From Hyphobacterium sp. SN044 (GTDB lineage Bacteria > Pseudomonadota > Alphaproteobacteria > Caulobacterales > Maricaulaceae): a DNA stretch of 64,000 nt. The notes under the pieces were generated by a model that saw only the letters and a list, made by a program, of their open reading frames with translations, was not told the origin of the DNA and did not search any database. Position numbers and translations under genes: made by a program. The DNA lies in contig NZ_JAKKUV010000011.1 in NCBI RefSeq assembly GCF_021864465.1, positions 24,094 to 88,093 of the forward strand. Direction: 5' to 3'. Shown here piece after piece: positions 19,155-27,997 of the stretch; the first letter of the stretch is position 1, and every line of letters starts with the position of its first letter.

Positions 19155-19570
19155 CCCGCGAAGATTTGGAGCGCCGTGATCAGCCACAGGACGAACAGCA
19201 CGATCGATCCGAGGGTGAAGATCGCGAAGCGCACCGGGACGAAATTGATCGTCGCCTGCATCAGCGAGTGCGCCACCCGGATCGCGGCATAGGCCCAGGC
19301 CAGCGCGAGTGCCGCCATGTCCGCCCCGCCCGTCACCGCAATGACGAGGCAGACCGCGTAGAACAGCACCGGTTGTTCGTGCAGGTGATTGTAGTTGTCG
19401 GCGATCTGCTTGACCGAAACGGGCAACGGATCGAGGTCGGATTTCTGCTTCAGCCTGGCGGCGTTGATCTTCGCCGCCTGCATCGCCGGAATCCGCGTGG
19501 CGTACATCCAGAGCCACATCACAAAGGTCCAGCCGACGAGCGCCATGACCGGCGCGAGTATCGTGTTCAT
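19151..19570 (-). CDS. MAPEG-family membrane protein
   Basis: This 139-aa protein with about four membrane helices has the MAPEG hallmark region: RLKQKSDLDPLPVSVKQIAD, NYNHLHEQPVLFYAVCL, then AYAAIRVAHSLMQAT. MAPEG proteins include glutathione-dependent enzymes of eicosanoid and detoxification metabolism. Bacterial members mostly lack an assigned substrate. The ATG at 19570 has GGGAGGAAGAGG upstream. A longer in-frame start would run through repeat sequence. Confidence 0.85.
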   Translation of the reverse strand: MNTILAPVMALVGWTFVMWLWMYATRIPAMQAAKINAARLKQKSDLDPLPVSVKQIADNYNHLHEQPVLFYAVCLVIAVTGGADMAALALAWAYAAIRVAHSLMQATINFVPVRFAIFTLGSIVLFVLWLITALQIFAG

Positions 19571-19683
19571 GTCCTCTTCCCTCCCGAGGCTTGTCACGCG
19601 CGCATGCTGGTCCGCGCGCGCGCCGCGGGGAAGGGAGATTCTTGAATGGCCGAGTTTCTGACGCTCTCCTCGCCCCTCTTGTT

Positions 19684-19827
19684 TCTCCCCCCGCTTGCGG
19701 GGGGAGTGCCCCGGATGCTGTCCGGGGCGAGGGGGGAGGGGGGGGGGGGGGGGGGCGGGGGCGGGGGCCCAACTTCCCCCTCCACCACTTCGTGGTCCCC
19801 CTCCCCCGTAAACGGGGGAGGAAAACA
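19684..19827. repeat. GC-rich double-hairpin repeat, family A copy 1, with poly-G tract
   Basis: A CTCCCCCCGCTTGCGGGGGG hairpin and a second part, CCTCCACCACTTCGTGGTCC followed by CCCTCCCCCG-TAAA-CGGGGGAGG, flank a run of 18 G (19738-19755). The same two parts occur at 48410-48531 and, rearranged, at 63808-63924. It fills most of the gap 19571-19839. Confidence 0.75.
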
Positions 19828-19839
19828 TAAGTAAACGCT

Positions 19840-20421
19840 CTAGGTCTGCCGCAGCTTGATGTGAACCCCGGTGGCGGGGGGCTCATAGCCCGCGAAGGCG
19901 TCGAGCAGGGCTTCGGGCGTATCGCCGACATGCAGCATGGAGCGCGTGCCCTGGCCGACGAATCCGGTGTCGGTCATCCGGTCGAGAAACTCTATCAAAC
20001 CGTCGAAATAGCCCGCGGCATTCATCAGCCCGACCGGCTTTCTGTGCTGGCCCAGCTGGGCCCAGGTCCAGATCTCGAACAGCTCCTCCATCGTGCCGAT
20101 CCCGCCCGGCAGGGCGATGAAGGCGTCGGAGAGCTGTTCCATCATCGCCTTGCGTTCATGCATCGAGGAGACGATGCGCATGTCGGTCACGCCGGAATGG
20201 GCGACTTCCTTGATGGCGAGGAATTCCGGGATGATGCCGGTCACGCGTCCGCCCGCCTCCAGGCAGGCATCGGCCACCAGACCCATCAGCCCGACCGCGC
20301 CGCCGCCATAGACGAGGGTCAGCTCCCGTTCGGCGAGCGCCAGCCCCATCGCCTTGGCGGCACGGGCGAAGTCGGCGTGATTGCCCGGGCTGGAGCCACA
20401 ATAGATGCAGACGGATTTCAT
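19840..20421 (-). CDS. LOG-family protein (TIGR00730 type)
   Basis: The 193-aa Rossmann-like protein has SVCIYCGSSPGN at its start and the family motif PGGIGTMEELFE. LOG-family enzymes release free cytokinin-type bases by cleaving nucleoside 5'-monophosphates. In bacteria the natural substrate is often unclear and may be other nucleotides. The ATG overlaps the stop of the aldolase-like gene upstream (20418-20421). Length is normal. Confidence 0.93.
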   Translation of the reverse strand: MKSVCIYCGSSPGNHADFARAAKAMGLALAERELTLVYGGGAVGLMGLVADACLEAGGRVTGIIPEFLAIKEVAHSGVTDMRIVSSMHERKAMMEQLSDAFIALPGGIGTMEELFEIWTWAQLGQHRKPVGLMNAAGYFDGLIEFLDRMTDTGFVGQGTRSMLHVGDTPEALLDAFAGYEPPATGVHIKLRQT

Positions 20422-21521
20422 GCGTTCTTCCCTGCGTAGTCCGCCATCGCCGCGAAGGCCGCGGCGACCCGGTTCGGGTCGGCGGCCATGACGCGTTCGC
20501 CCACGGTGATTTCGGCGGAGCGGATATCGTCCGCCTCATAGCCCCAGAAACGGTTGGCGATCCAGACGCCGCTTTCGCGCGCGGCATGGTCGCGGGCGGC
20601 CTGCGCCATCGCGCCGGTCATCGGCATGCGGACGTGGAACATGGCGGTGCGCGGCGGGGCGGGTTCGATCTCGAAACCGGAGGCTTCGGCGATCTTCGCG
20701 GACAGGAGATTCGCCCGCGCGACATAGGCCGGCATCCGCCCCAGGCGTTCGGGCAGCAGCCGCAGCGCATCGGCCATCATCGGCCAGCCGCGAATGAGGA
20801 GACCGCCGAGCCGTTCGCGCCAGATCTTCGCCTGCTCGATGAATTCTTCGGATCCGCAGAGCGCTGCTCCGCCCAGCGCGCCGATATCCTTGTAGAAGGA
20901 GACATAGACGCTGTCGGCTACCCCGCCGATATCGGCCAGTGACTTGCCCGGATACGCCTCGGTGCAGGTCCACAGCCGGGCGCCGTCGACATGCAGGCGG
21001 GCGCCGCGCGCATGGGCCGCATCCCGCAAGGCGAGGAGCTCGTCCCACTCCGGCAGGGCACCACCGGAATGGCGCGCCGGAAGCTCGATGAAGACGGCGG
21101 CCGGGCCGGCTTCCGCGCGGCGCACATCAGCGGCGCAGACGACGCGGCGCCACTCACCGGTGAGCTCGGCCTTCAGATGGTGCGCCTCGCGATAGCCGTG
21201 GCGCTCGTGCAGTTCGAGATGCGAGGACGGGTGCAGCAACAGCGTGTCGCGCTCGGTCTCCGCGGCATGAATGAGCGCGGCGACGCCCTGGGCCATCGTA
21301 CCGGTGGGAAACCAGAGCGCAGCGGGCTGGCCGGTCAGGCTGGCGACATGTCGTTCCAACTCCTCGGCCAGCGGACCGCCGAGATAGGTGTCATCGCCCC
21401 AGCCGCGCTGTTCGATGTAGTCGGCAATGGCACGCAGCCGGCCGGCGGGTTTCGAGTCGCCGTCATGAGGAAAGCCGAGCGTAACGTCGCAGCCGGCCCG
21501 CAATTCGTCGGTTTCGCTCAT
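20418..21521 (-). CDS. threonine aldolase-like PLP enzyme
   Basis: The 367-aa protein belongs to the beta-eliminating lyase/threonine aldolase fold. It has a GDDTYLGGPLAEELE segment, the active-site HVDGARLW strand with Asp for the PLP ring nitrogen, and SVYVSFYKDIGALGG with the likely Schiff-base lysine. L-threonine aldolases split threonine to glycine and acetaldehyde. Specificity here is unproven. The ATG at 21521 (MSETDELRAG) is preferred over an in-frame start 15 codons upstream. It is divergent from the aspartyl protease gene. Confidence 0.85.
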   Translation of the reverse strand: MSETDELRAGCDVTLGFPHDGDSKPAGRLRAIADYIEQRGWGDDTYLGGPLAEELERHVASLTGQPAALWFPTGTMAQGVAALIHAAETERDTLLLHPSSHLELHERHGYREAHHLKAELTGEWRRVVCAADVRRAEAGPAAVFIELPARHSGGALPEWDELLALRDAAHARGARLHVDGARLWTCTEAYPGKSLADIGGVADSVYVSFYKDIGALGGAALCGSEEFIEQAKIWRERLGGLLIRGWPMMADALRLLPERLGRMPAYVARANLLSAKIAEASGFEIEPAPPRTAMFHVRMPMTGAMAQAARDHAARESGVWIANRFWGYEADDIRSAEITVGERVMAADPNRVAAAFAAMADYAGKNA

Positions 21522-21607
21522 GGGGGTATCCGCCCTCGCCTGTTCCCGGTCCCGCGACTCGCGCACCGCGCTATCCTAGGCGCAACAGGTCAGGATGGGA
21601 GGCGGAT

Positions 21608-22690
21608 GTGCGGATGATGTCAGCGCTGGTGCTGGGCGCGGCGCTCGCCGGGACGCCCGTGGCCGATCCGATCACGGTGCCGACGGAAATGTGCCGGGGC
21701 TATTTCTTCGTTCCCATCAGCCTTGCCGGCCGCGAGGGCTACCCCGAAGACCGGGTGCTCTGGTTTCTCTACGATACGGGTGCTTCGACGACCTATGTGG
21801 ACCCGGACGCGATCGAGCGAGTGTCGGGCCGCAGCATGGACGGGCTCGACCGCGTCAACATCACCGGCGCGACCGCCGGGCCGGTCAACTACAATCGCCT
21901 GCCCGCGCGCCTGACCGATCTCGACCATCTGTCGATCGCGCTCGGGCGCGAGATCGACGGCATCCTCGCCTATGACGGGTTCGACGAGTATCTCGTTACG
22001 CTCGACTATGCCGCCGGTCAGATCCGGCTCGAGACTGGCCGCCTGCCCCGCCCGGATGGCAGCCGCGTGTTCTCGACGCGCGGGCCGGACGACCGGCCCT
22101 GGATGGAGGTCGAGTTTCCCAACCGGACAAGGCGGATGCTGATCGATTCCGGGGCGGCTTCCGCGATCTTCGCGGTCAATGACATCGAGCGCTATCCGCT
22201 GACGCAGCCGCCCCGCCGGGTCAATGCCGCCACCCGCTTCAACCGGATCGAGTACCGCGACGGCAGCCGGATCGACGGCGAGGTCCGGCTCGGCCCCTAC
22301 GCCCTGCCCTCGCCGCAGGTGGAGGAGGTGCCGGAAACCGAACTGATCGGCGGGGAGGTGATGCAGCACTTCACCTGGACGTTCGATTTCGAGCGCGAGC
22401 GCGTGCGGATCGAGCGGCGCAGCGATACTGAGCTCGTCTTCCCGCCCGAGGCGTCGCTCGGCCTGTCCTTCCGTCCCGTCGCAGCGGGACTCCATGTCGA
22501 AGCGGTGCTCGACGGCGCGGCCGAGGGGATCGACCTTCAGGCTGGCGACGTCATCACGCACTGGAATGGAAGGCCGGTGCGCGATCGCGGTTGCGGCGAG
22601 GGCGAGACGGGTGAGGTGATCCGGATGACAAGGACGCGCGGCGGTGAAAGCGTCGAGGTGGATGTGCCGGTCGTGGTGCTGGTGGAGTGA
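21608..22690 (+). CDS. retropepsin-like aspartyl protease with PDZ domain
   Basis: The 360-aa protein has a short signal-like start and two pepsin-fold halves, each with an active-site-like motif: D56 in YDTGASTTYV and D180 in IDSGAASAIF. A C-terminal PDZ-like domain follows (about 285-355, with LSFRPVAAGLHVEAVLDGAA and DLQAGDVITHWNG). Both catalytic Asp are present, so protease activity is plausible, probably in the periplasm. GTG at 21608 or ATG at 21614 could be the start. GGGAGG (21597-21602) fits either. Confidence 0.8.
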   Translation: MRMMSALVLGAALAGTPVADPITVPTEMCRGYFFVPISLAGREGYPEDRVLWFLYDTGASTTYVDPDAIERVSGRSMDGLDRVNITGATAGPVNYNRLPARLTDLDHLSIALGREIDGILAYDGFDEYLVTLDYAAGQIRLETGRLPRPDGSRVFSTRGPDDRPWMEVEFPNRTRRMLIDSGAASAIFAVNDIERYPLTQPPRRVNAATRFNRIEYRDGSRIDGEVRLGPYALPSPQVEEVPETELIGGEVMQHFTWTFDFERERVRIERRSDTELVFPPEASLGLSFRPVAAGLHVEAVLDGAAEGIDLQAGDVITHWNGRPVRDRGCGEGETGEVIRMTRTRGGESVEVDVPVVVLVE

Positions 22691-22719
22691 TTGAAGAACT
22701 CGACGTTTCCCGGACGACG

Positions 22720-22950
22720 CAGCCGATCCGGGATCCAGTCTGGACCCCGGTCTTCGCTTCGCGAAACCGGGGAGCGTCAACGATGTAGTCTTGTTGAGTT
22801 ATTGAATTCCCCGCGAAAGCGGGGACCTCGACCGGTATCGGAGCAAAGGTGGGTCAGAATCGTTGCGCGGATTTTGCGGCGCCTCTGCGCCCTGCCGGTT
22901 CGAGGCCCCGGATCGTGCTTCGCCCGTCCGGGAATTCATATTTTGTGCCT
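22720..22950. repeat. short palindromes in intergenic spacer
   Basis: The 268-base gap contains hairpins such as the one around CCCCGGTCTTCGCTTCGCGA and CCCCGCGAAAGCGGGGAC near 22810. I see no gene or clear promoter in it. Confidence 0.4.
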
Positions 22951-22958
22951 GACGGGTA

Positions 22959-23306
22959 CTAAACCCCCACCTTCTTCTGCACCTCGCCCGTCCAGCCGAC
23001 GAACACCTCGCCGCCGGTCTCGATCACCGGGCGTTTGACGAGGGTCGGGTGGGCGGCGAGCAGGTCCGCCGCTCCGGCGTCGCTCGCGGCCTTCGCCTTG
23101 TCGGCGTCGGACAAGGACCGCCAGGTGGTCGATTTGCGGTTCACCAGTGTGTCCGCGCCAACAGCCGCAATCCAGCGCGGCGCGAGCGCGGTCATGTCGG
23201 CATCGGCGCGCAAATCCACGAAGTTGTAGGCCCGCCCCGCCGCATCGAGCGTCTTCATCGCCTTGCGGCAGGTATCGCAGGTCCTGATGCCGTAGAACGT
23301 GATCAT
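22959..23306 (-). CDS. ArsC/Spx/MgsR-family thioredoxin-fold protein
   Basis: The 115-aa protein begins ITFYGIRTCDTCRKAMKTLD with a CxxC (C10, C13) and continues with VNRKSTTWRSL and LVKRPVIETGG. This is the YffB/ArsC/Spx family pattern. True ArsC arsenate reductases use a single Cys with three Arg. The CxxC and KRPV here favour the YffB or Spx-like side, so I do not call it an arsenate reductase. No ars genes are nearby. Confidence 0.85.
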   Translation of the reverse strand: MITFYGIRTCDTCRKAMKTLDAAGRAYNFVDLRADADMTALAPRWIAAVGADTLVNRKSTTWRSLSDADKAKAASDAGAADLLAAHPTLVKRPVIETGGEVFVGWTGEVQKKVGV

Positions 23307-23338
23307 GGGCGGGCCTCCTTCAATCCGGTCAGACCGGA

Positions 23339-24328
23339 CTAGTCGAGGGTGGCCCGATCCTCAAGCCCGCTGGCGGCGAGAATGGCGGCCGGGTCTTCGA
23401 GCGCGATCAGATCGCGCAGGGCCTGATCCCGATCCCCGGCGTTCTCGTAATAGCCCTCGGCGATCATGCGTCCGGTCCAGTAGGCCATTTCATAGGGCCA
23501 GCCTTCGGGCGCGCGGCCGTAATTCCAGTACCAGCGGTTGGCCGCATCGCGTGCGGCGTCGCTGTGCTGCATGCCGTTCTCACCGATGGTGAACCCGCCG
23601 CGGATCGTGATCCGGTCCTCGGCGAAGTGCTGCCAGACCAGGTCTTCATTGGCACGGGCCCAGGCATCGCGTTCTGCGCCCGGCACCTCACCAGTCACGA
23701 GCCCGGCGACGAAGTCGGCCGTGCCTTCCATCAGGGCGATCGCCAGAAGCGGATCGGCGGCGAGCACATCGGACTCCGGCCAGGACTGGAAGGTGTGGAC
23801 GGTCTCGTGGGCAAAGAATTTTCGGAAAGTGCGGCGGATTTCGTCCTCGGTTTCGGCATTGGCGCAAATCACTTCCAGGCCCAGCACCTGGGCGCCCGCG
23901 CCCGCCGTGCCGCCGGAATTGCCGCCACCGAAGACGACGTAAATCTCGGGCAGTTCGGCCTCGGGCAGGAGAGTGTGGATGCCGGCATAGATGTCGCGCA
24001 GCTCGTCATTCATCGCTTCGGCGATGGGCAGACAGACCTCGATGGCGCGGCGATAGGCCTCGACATTCGCCGCAACGGTGGCGGCAAGACGGTCTGCATT
24101 CTCGATGCGGCCCGGCGTGAAGATTTCGACGCCGCGGCCGGCGCCATCGAGATAACCCGCCTGCAGTTGTTCAGCGGTAGGGGTGCCGTTGGCGGCATCG
24201 AAGACGGCCGCGAAACGATGGGCGTCCTCGGAACGGATTTCAGCGGTGGCGGGGTCGACGCCCTGCGCCAGCGAAGGGGCGGATACCGCCATCACGGCGA
24301 GGGCGGAGAGGAGGATGGTCTTTTTCAT
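23339..24328 (-). CDS. predicted secreted zinc metallopeptidase (HExxH)
   Basis: The 329-aa protein has a clear signal peptide (about 1-22, cleaved after SLAQ). It also has HETVH (174-178), followed 23 residues later by E201 in MEGTADFVAGL, a gluzincin-like arrangement seen in DUF2268-type predicted proteases. A Gly-rich loop (FGGGNSGGTAGAGAQ) precedes the zinc site. Substrate is unknown. The ATG at 24328 (MKKTILL) is chosen because it starts the signal peptide. Confidence 0.8.
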   Translation of the reverse strand: MKKTILLSALAVMAVSAPSLAQGVDPATAEIRSEDAHRFAAVFDAANGTPTAEQLQAGYLDGAGRGVEIFTPGRIENADRLAATVAANVEAYRRAIEVCLPIAEAMNDELRDIYAGIHTLLPEAELPEIYVVFGGGNSGGTAGAGAQVLGLEVICANAETEDEIRRTFRKFFAHETVHTFQSWPESDVLAADPLLAIALMEGTADFVAGLVTGEVPGAERDAWARANEDLVWQHFAEDRITIRGGFTIGENGMQHSDAARDAANRWYWNYGRAPEGWPYEMAYWTGRMIAEGYYENAGDRDQALRDLIALEDPAAILAASGLEDRATLD

Positions 24329-24434
24329 TGTGTCCCGTCGGGCTCGATGCGCCCCCCGGCGCATGCGTGCTGTCTAGGCGGGAATGGCGGTCGTGTTGAG
24401 AGGGACAGCGCGGTGAGGTTGTCCCGCCCTTGCA

Positions 24435-25364
24435 TCAGGGCTGGCGGGTCATCGGGTCTTTCGACGCCGCCCAGTTCGCCCGGCTGGACACAAAGCCAAG
24501 ATAGGAAATAACCAACAGCGTGCCGAGCACACCCCAGCCGACGCCCGAGGACATTTCAAGCGGTTCGATCCCGTAGATGGCAATCCAGATAACCGCGCCG
24601 ATGACAGGTATACCCGCCGCAATGAGCGAGAACGCGATGGCGCGCAGGCGTGTGCCGAAATACACGTCCTGAACCTGCGCCCATTCCGGCCGCCTGCGGA
24701 GCCAACGCCCCGGGAGCCAGAGCGTCAGCTGGCAAAGAAGGGTCGTCGCGACAAGAACGGCGACAAGATGCTCCTGCCAGGCGTCGAGCAGCAGAGGCAG
24801 GACAAAGGCCGCCGCCAGCGGGATAAGCAGGTAGAGTTCAGCGAACAGCAGATTGGTGGCCGCAAACACCTTCACGCTCGCCGGGATCGCCGAAAGCGGG
24901 ATGTCCGCCGGGGGTTCGATCGGTCTCCGCTCGGGCTTGGGTTGGCCGTCAGGGAATGTCTTCCGCAGGTCCCGCCCAAGATAGGCACCGCCTGCTCCGA
25001 AGATCATGGCAAAGGCCGTATTCGGCAGAATGAAGATGGCGTCGTTCGCGGGCATTTCGGACAGACCGAGAAAAATGACATTCACGGCCATCGCCATCGG
25101 CAAGCCGTAGAGGATCGCACCGTTCACAAGCGTGGTTTCCGCGGTGCGCCACAGGCGGGCTTCGTCGCCGGAATGACGAGCAAGAAAAGGGTTCAGCGCG
25201 AAACGGCCCAACAGCCACCAGACGCCCGCCGCAGCGAACCAGGCTGCGCGGTTGATGAAAGCCCCGGCTGTCGATTCAGGCTGCCAGAGGAACAGTAGGA
25301 CTGCAGCAGAGCACGGCCAGAGCATGAACGCGAACCGCGCCAGTGCTGCCTTGTTCCTGAACAT
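24435..25364 (-). CDS. integral membrane protein, unknown function
   Basis: The 309-aa protein has about six to seven hydrophobic segments, with a soluble loop near 135-165 rich in Pro, Lys and Arg. I do not recognise a family. The ATG at 25364 has GAGGCGG eight bases upstream. A TTG at 25379 would overlap the stop of the lipoprotein gene but lacks a well-placed ribosome site. It is the last gene of the rodZ-ispG-lipoprotein run. Confidence 0.7.
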   Translation of the reverse strand: MFRNKAALARFAFMLWPCSAAVLLFLWQPESTAGAFINRAAWFAAAGVWWLLGRFALNPFLARHSGDEARLWRTAETTLVNGAILYGLPMAMAVNVIFLGLSEMPANDAIFILPNTAFAMIFGAGGAYLGRDLRKTFPDGQPKPERRPIEPPADIPLSAIPASVKVFAATNLLFAELYLLIPLAAAFVLPLLLDAWQEHLVAVLVATTLLCQLTLWLPGRWLRRRPEWAQVQDVYFGTRLRAIAFSLIAAGIPVIGAVIWIAIYGIEPLEMSSGVGWGVLGTLLVISYLGFVSSRANWAASKDPMTRQP

Positions 25365-25375
25365 GCGTCGCCGCC

Positions 25376-25828
25376 TCAATCGTCAGACGAGTCAGCCTCC
25401 GCGAAATAGTCGACGCAATAGCGGCCGGCCCGTTGTTCGTCCGTAAGTTGCACGTTTTCGAGAATGGATTCCAGTGTCTCAACGGCCGACGACCGACTGA
25501 CCAATCCAGAATCCGGAATGAGTTCGGGTTCGGCAAGCATTTGGCAGAGTGCTTCTGCTGCTTCGTTGATCAAACTTTGATCGCGGCGATAAACCCGGTT
25601 GCGAACTGCATGTCCGTAGGCTGCATCAATGAGATTGGTCGTCCAATGGGCAACGATCCGTCTCTCTGTTTCATCAAGTCGGTCTTCGACGCGACGGTAG
25701 AAGAGAGCGTGCTGCCGGGCCTGGACCAGGTTTATTGATGTATTTGGAAGCAGGGCTTCGAAGGGATCGGAACAACTGCTCAGAACCACCAGAGAGGTGG
25801 CCAGAGCAATAATCGTTGTAGCCTTCAC
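25376..25828 (-). CDS. small lipoprotein, unknown function
   Basis: The 150-aa protein has a signal peptide ending in the lipobox LSSC, so it should be anchored to a membrane by a lipidated Cys. The mature part is helical and contains two further Cys (ALCQM, RYCVD). It starts with GTG overlapping the ispG stop (GTGA, 25825-25828), so translation is probably coupled. GC looks lower than in neighbouring genes. No family is recognised. Confidence 0.75.
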   Translation of the reverse strand: MKATTIIALATSLVVLSSCSDPFEALLPNTSINLVQARQHALFYRRVEDRLDETERRIVAHWTTNLIDAAYGHAVRNRVYRRDQSLINEAAEALCQMLAEPELIPDSGLVSRSSAVETLESILENVQLTDEQRAGRYCVDYFAEADSSDD

Positions 25829-26952
25829 TCCGCCGCTTCCTTCGCCGCTCGCATCTGTTCGGCGCGGCGTTCGACGAGGCCGACAATGTGGTCGACCATT
25901 TCCTCATTGGTGACGTTGTGATCCGGCTTGCCGGAGACATACATCTTGCCCGCGCCCTTGCCGCCGCCGGTGAAGCCGAGATCGGTGAACATGGCCTCGC
26001 CCGGCCCGTTGACGACGCAGCCGATGATGGACAGCGAGATCGGCTCGGAGATATGCGCGAGGCGTTCTTCCAGCGTCTCGACCGTCCTGATGACGTCGAA
26101 GCCCTGACGCGCGCAGGACGGGCAGGCGATGATGTTCACGCCGCGCGTCCGGAGGCCGAGTGATTTCAATATGTCGAAACCGACCTTGATCTCCTCGACC
26201 GGGTCGGCGGAGAGCGAGACGCGGATCGTGTCGCCGATCCCGGCCCAGAGGAGATTGCCCATGCCGATCGCCGACTTCACTGAGCCGATGCGCAGGCCGC
26301 CGGCCTCGGTGACGCCGAGATGCAGCGGCGCGTCGGTCGCTTCGGCGAGCGCGGCATAGGCCGCGACGGTGAGGAAGACGTCGGACGCCTTCACCGAGAT
26401 CTTGTATTCGCGGAAGTCGAGGTCATCGAGGATGCGGGCGTGGTCGAGCGCGCTTTCCACCATCGCCTCGGGACAGGGCTCGCCATATTTTTCCAGCAGG
26501 TGACGTTCCAGCGAGCCGCCATTGACGCCGATGCGGATCGAGCAGCCATGGTCGCGGGCGGCGGAGACGACGTCCTTCACCCGGTCCATCGAGCCGATAT
26601 TGCCCGGATTGATCCTGAGGCAGGCCGCGCCGGCCTTCGCCGCCTCGATGCCGCGCTTGTAGTGGAAGTGGATGTCCGCGACGAGCGGGACAGAGACCGA
26701 TTTCACGATCTGCGCCAGGGCGGCGGTGGAGTCCTCATCAGGGCAGGACACGCGCACGATGTCGGCACCGGCCTCTTCGAGCTGGCGGATCTGGTCGACC
26801 GTGGCCTTCACGTCCGGTGTGGGCGTGTTGGTCATCGACTGGACGGCGATCGGCGCGCCGCCGCCGACCGGGACATTCCCGACATGGATGCGGCGGCTCT
26901 CGCGCCGCTCGATCATGCGCCAGGGCCGGACTTCACGATGGGCTTCATGCAT
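25825..26952 (-). CDS. ispG: 4-hydroxy-3-methylbut-2-enyl diphosphate synthase IspG
   Basis: IspG is the sixth step of the MEP isoprenoid pathway, a [4Fe-4S] enzyme that converts MEcPP to HMBPP. The 375-aa protein has the TIM-barrel start [11 protein letters not shown] and ADIHFHY, and the cluster cysteines in [11 protein letters not shown] and [12 protein letters not shown]. The start is supported by AAGGAAG. It lies downstream of rodZ, a common arrangement in alphaproteobacteria. Confidence 0.97.
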   Translation of the reverse strand: MHEAHREVRPWRMIERRESRRIHVGNVPVGGGAPIAVQSMTNTPTPDVKATVDQIRQLEEAGADIVRVSCPDEDSTAALAQIVKSVSVPLVADIHFHYKRGIEAAKAGAACLRINPGNIGSMDRVKDVVSAARDHGCSIRIGVNGGSLERHLLEKYGEPCPEAMVESALDHARILDDLDFREYKISVKASDVFLTVAAYAALAEATDAPLHLGVTEAGGLRIGSVKSAIGMGNLLWAGIGDTIRVSLSADPVEEIKVGFDILKSLGLRTRGVNIIACPSCARQGFDVIRTVETLEERLAHISEPISLSIIGCVVNGPGEAMFTDLGFTGGGKGAGKMYVSGKPDHNVTNEEMVDHIVGLVERRAEQMRAAKEAAE

Positions 26953-27052
26953 GGCCGTCTTCCTTCGCGGACGCGAACGGGTCCGCTGCCGGTGTCATGC
27001 GCAGGATATAGCGACAAATGTGGCCGGATTCGACCGTCAAACGCGCGGCGAT

Positions 27053-27913
27053 TCAGCCCGCCGTCTCGATCTCCGCCTCGGCAACCAGGAAGGCCCCGGC
27101 ATGGACGGGGTGCTCGGCGAGCGCGGTGCCGGCTTCCCCGAGCCGGCCGAAGGACTGACCGTCAATGAAGACCTCGACCAGGCCGGCATCGGCGGTCGTC
27201 ACGGTGAGACCGTCTTCCGACAGCGCGCGATAGCGCTCACCCGCCGCGAGTTCGCGGGAGAAGAGCAGGCGGCCGGATCCGTCGCGCACTTCGAGCCACG
27301 TCGGTGCGCTGGCCTGAAGAACGACCTCCTCGGTCGTGGTTCCGGGGGCCGGCAGGTCACGCCAGACATCGCCGACCGACCAGTTAAGCGCGCCATTGGC
27401 GAGTGCGTCGTCTTCCAGCAGGGACAATTCCGCGTCGGGCGGCGGCGGCACATCGGCAAAAGCACCCTCGCCGGACGCGGTGTTCGCATACCACCAGGCA
27501 ATGCCGGCGACGCCGGTCAGAATGAGGACGGCCCCGAATGCGCCGCGCGGCAGCTTGATCTCGCGCTTTTCCTTCGGAGCGGTGGGGACGGCGCGGCCGG
27601 TCTGGGTGTCGACCTCGCGCTTGAACTGGTCGACGATCGCTGTCTCGTCGAGGGACAGGAATTGGGCGTAGGTGCGCAAATAGCCGACGCAATAGGCGCG
27701 CGACGGCAGGCCGCGCGGATCCATGGTTTCGAGGGCTTCAAGATAGTCGCGCCGGATCCGGGTTCGCGCAGCAGCGGAATCGAGCGTCAGTCCGAGACGC
27801 GCCCGCGCATCACGCAGTTTTTCACCCGCAGACAATTGCACGCAAGATGTACCTGAACCGGCGAAAATCGCATCGACCGGCACAAACCCACCCGGATTGC
27901 GCCCCTCAGTCAT
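27053..27913 (-). CDS. rodZ: RodZ-like helix-turn-helix membrane protein
   Basis: RodZ links the MreB cytoskeleton to the cell-wall machinery. The 286-aa protein has an N-terminal HTH (about 30-95: LRDARARLGLTLDSAAARTR and YCVGYLRTYAQFL), a Lys/Arg-rich linker, one membrane helix (about 127-145) and a periplasmic DUF4115-type beta domain (WLEVRDGSGRLLFSRELAAG). The ATG at 27913 with AGGAG upstream is chosen over a longer frame. A perfect dyad (27966-27983) lies upstream. Confidence 0.88.
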   Translation of the reverse strand: MTEGRNPGGFVPVDAIFAGSGTSCVQLSAGEKLRDARARLGLTLDSAAARTRIRRDYLEALETMDPRGLPSRAYCVGYLRTYAQFLSLDETAIVDQFKREVDTQTGRAVPTAPKEKREIKLPRGAFGAVLILTGVAGIAWWYANTASGEGAFADVPPPPDAELSLLEDDALANGALNWSVGDVWRDLPAPGTTTEEVVLQASAPTWLEVRDGSGRLLFSRELAAGERYRALSEDGLTVTTADAGLVEVFIDGQSFGRLGEAGTALAEHPVHAGAFLVAEAEIETAG

Positions 27914-27965
27914 GTTCACTCCTAGCGTCCTCAAACACGGACGCCCTGTCACCCCACCCCGTGCC

Positions 27966-27983
27966 TGTGACCTATTTGTCACA
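27966..27983. promoter_or_regulatory. inverted repeat upstream of rodZ
   Basis: TGTGAC-N6-GTCACA is a perfect dyad 53 bases before the rodZ start. It resembles a CRP/FNR-type site but has two extra central bases compared with TGTGA-N6-TCACA. It could be an operator for another regulator. Confidence 0.4.
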
Positions 27984-27997
27984 TGACAACGGATTAA

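Noticed and set aside
22959-23306. arsenate reductase with arsenic resistance role
   Set aside because: The CxxC and KRPV pattern fits the YffB/Spx side of the family, and no ars operon genes are nearby.
27966-27983. canonical CRP site
   Set aside because: The TGTGA and TCACA halves are eight bases apart rather than six, so it is listed only as an unassigned dyad.
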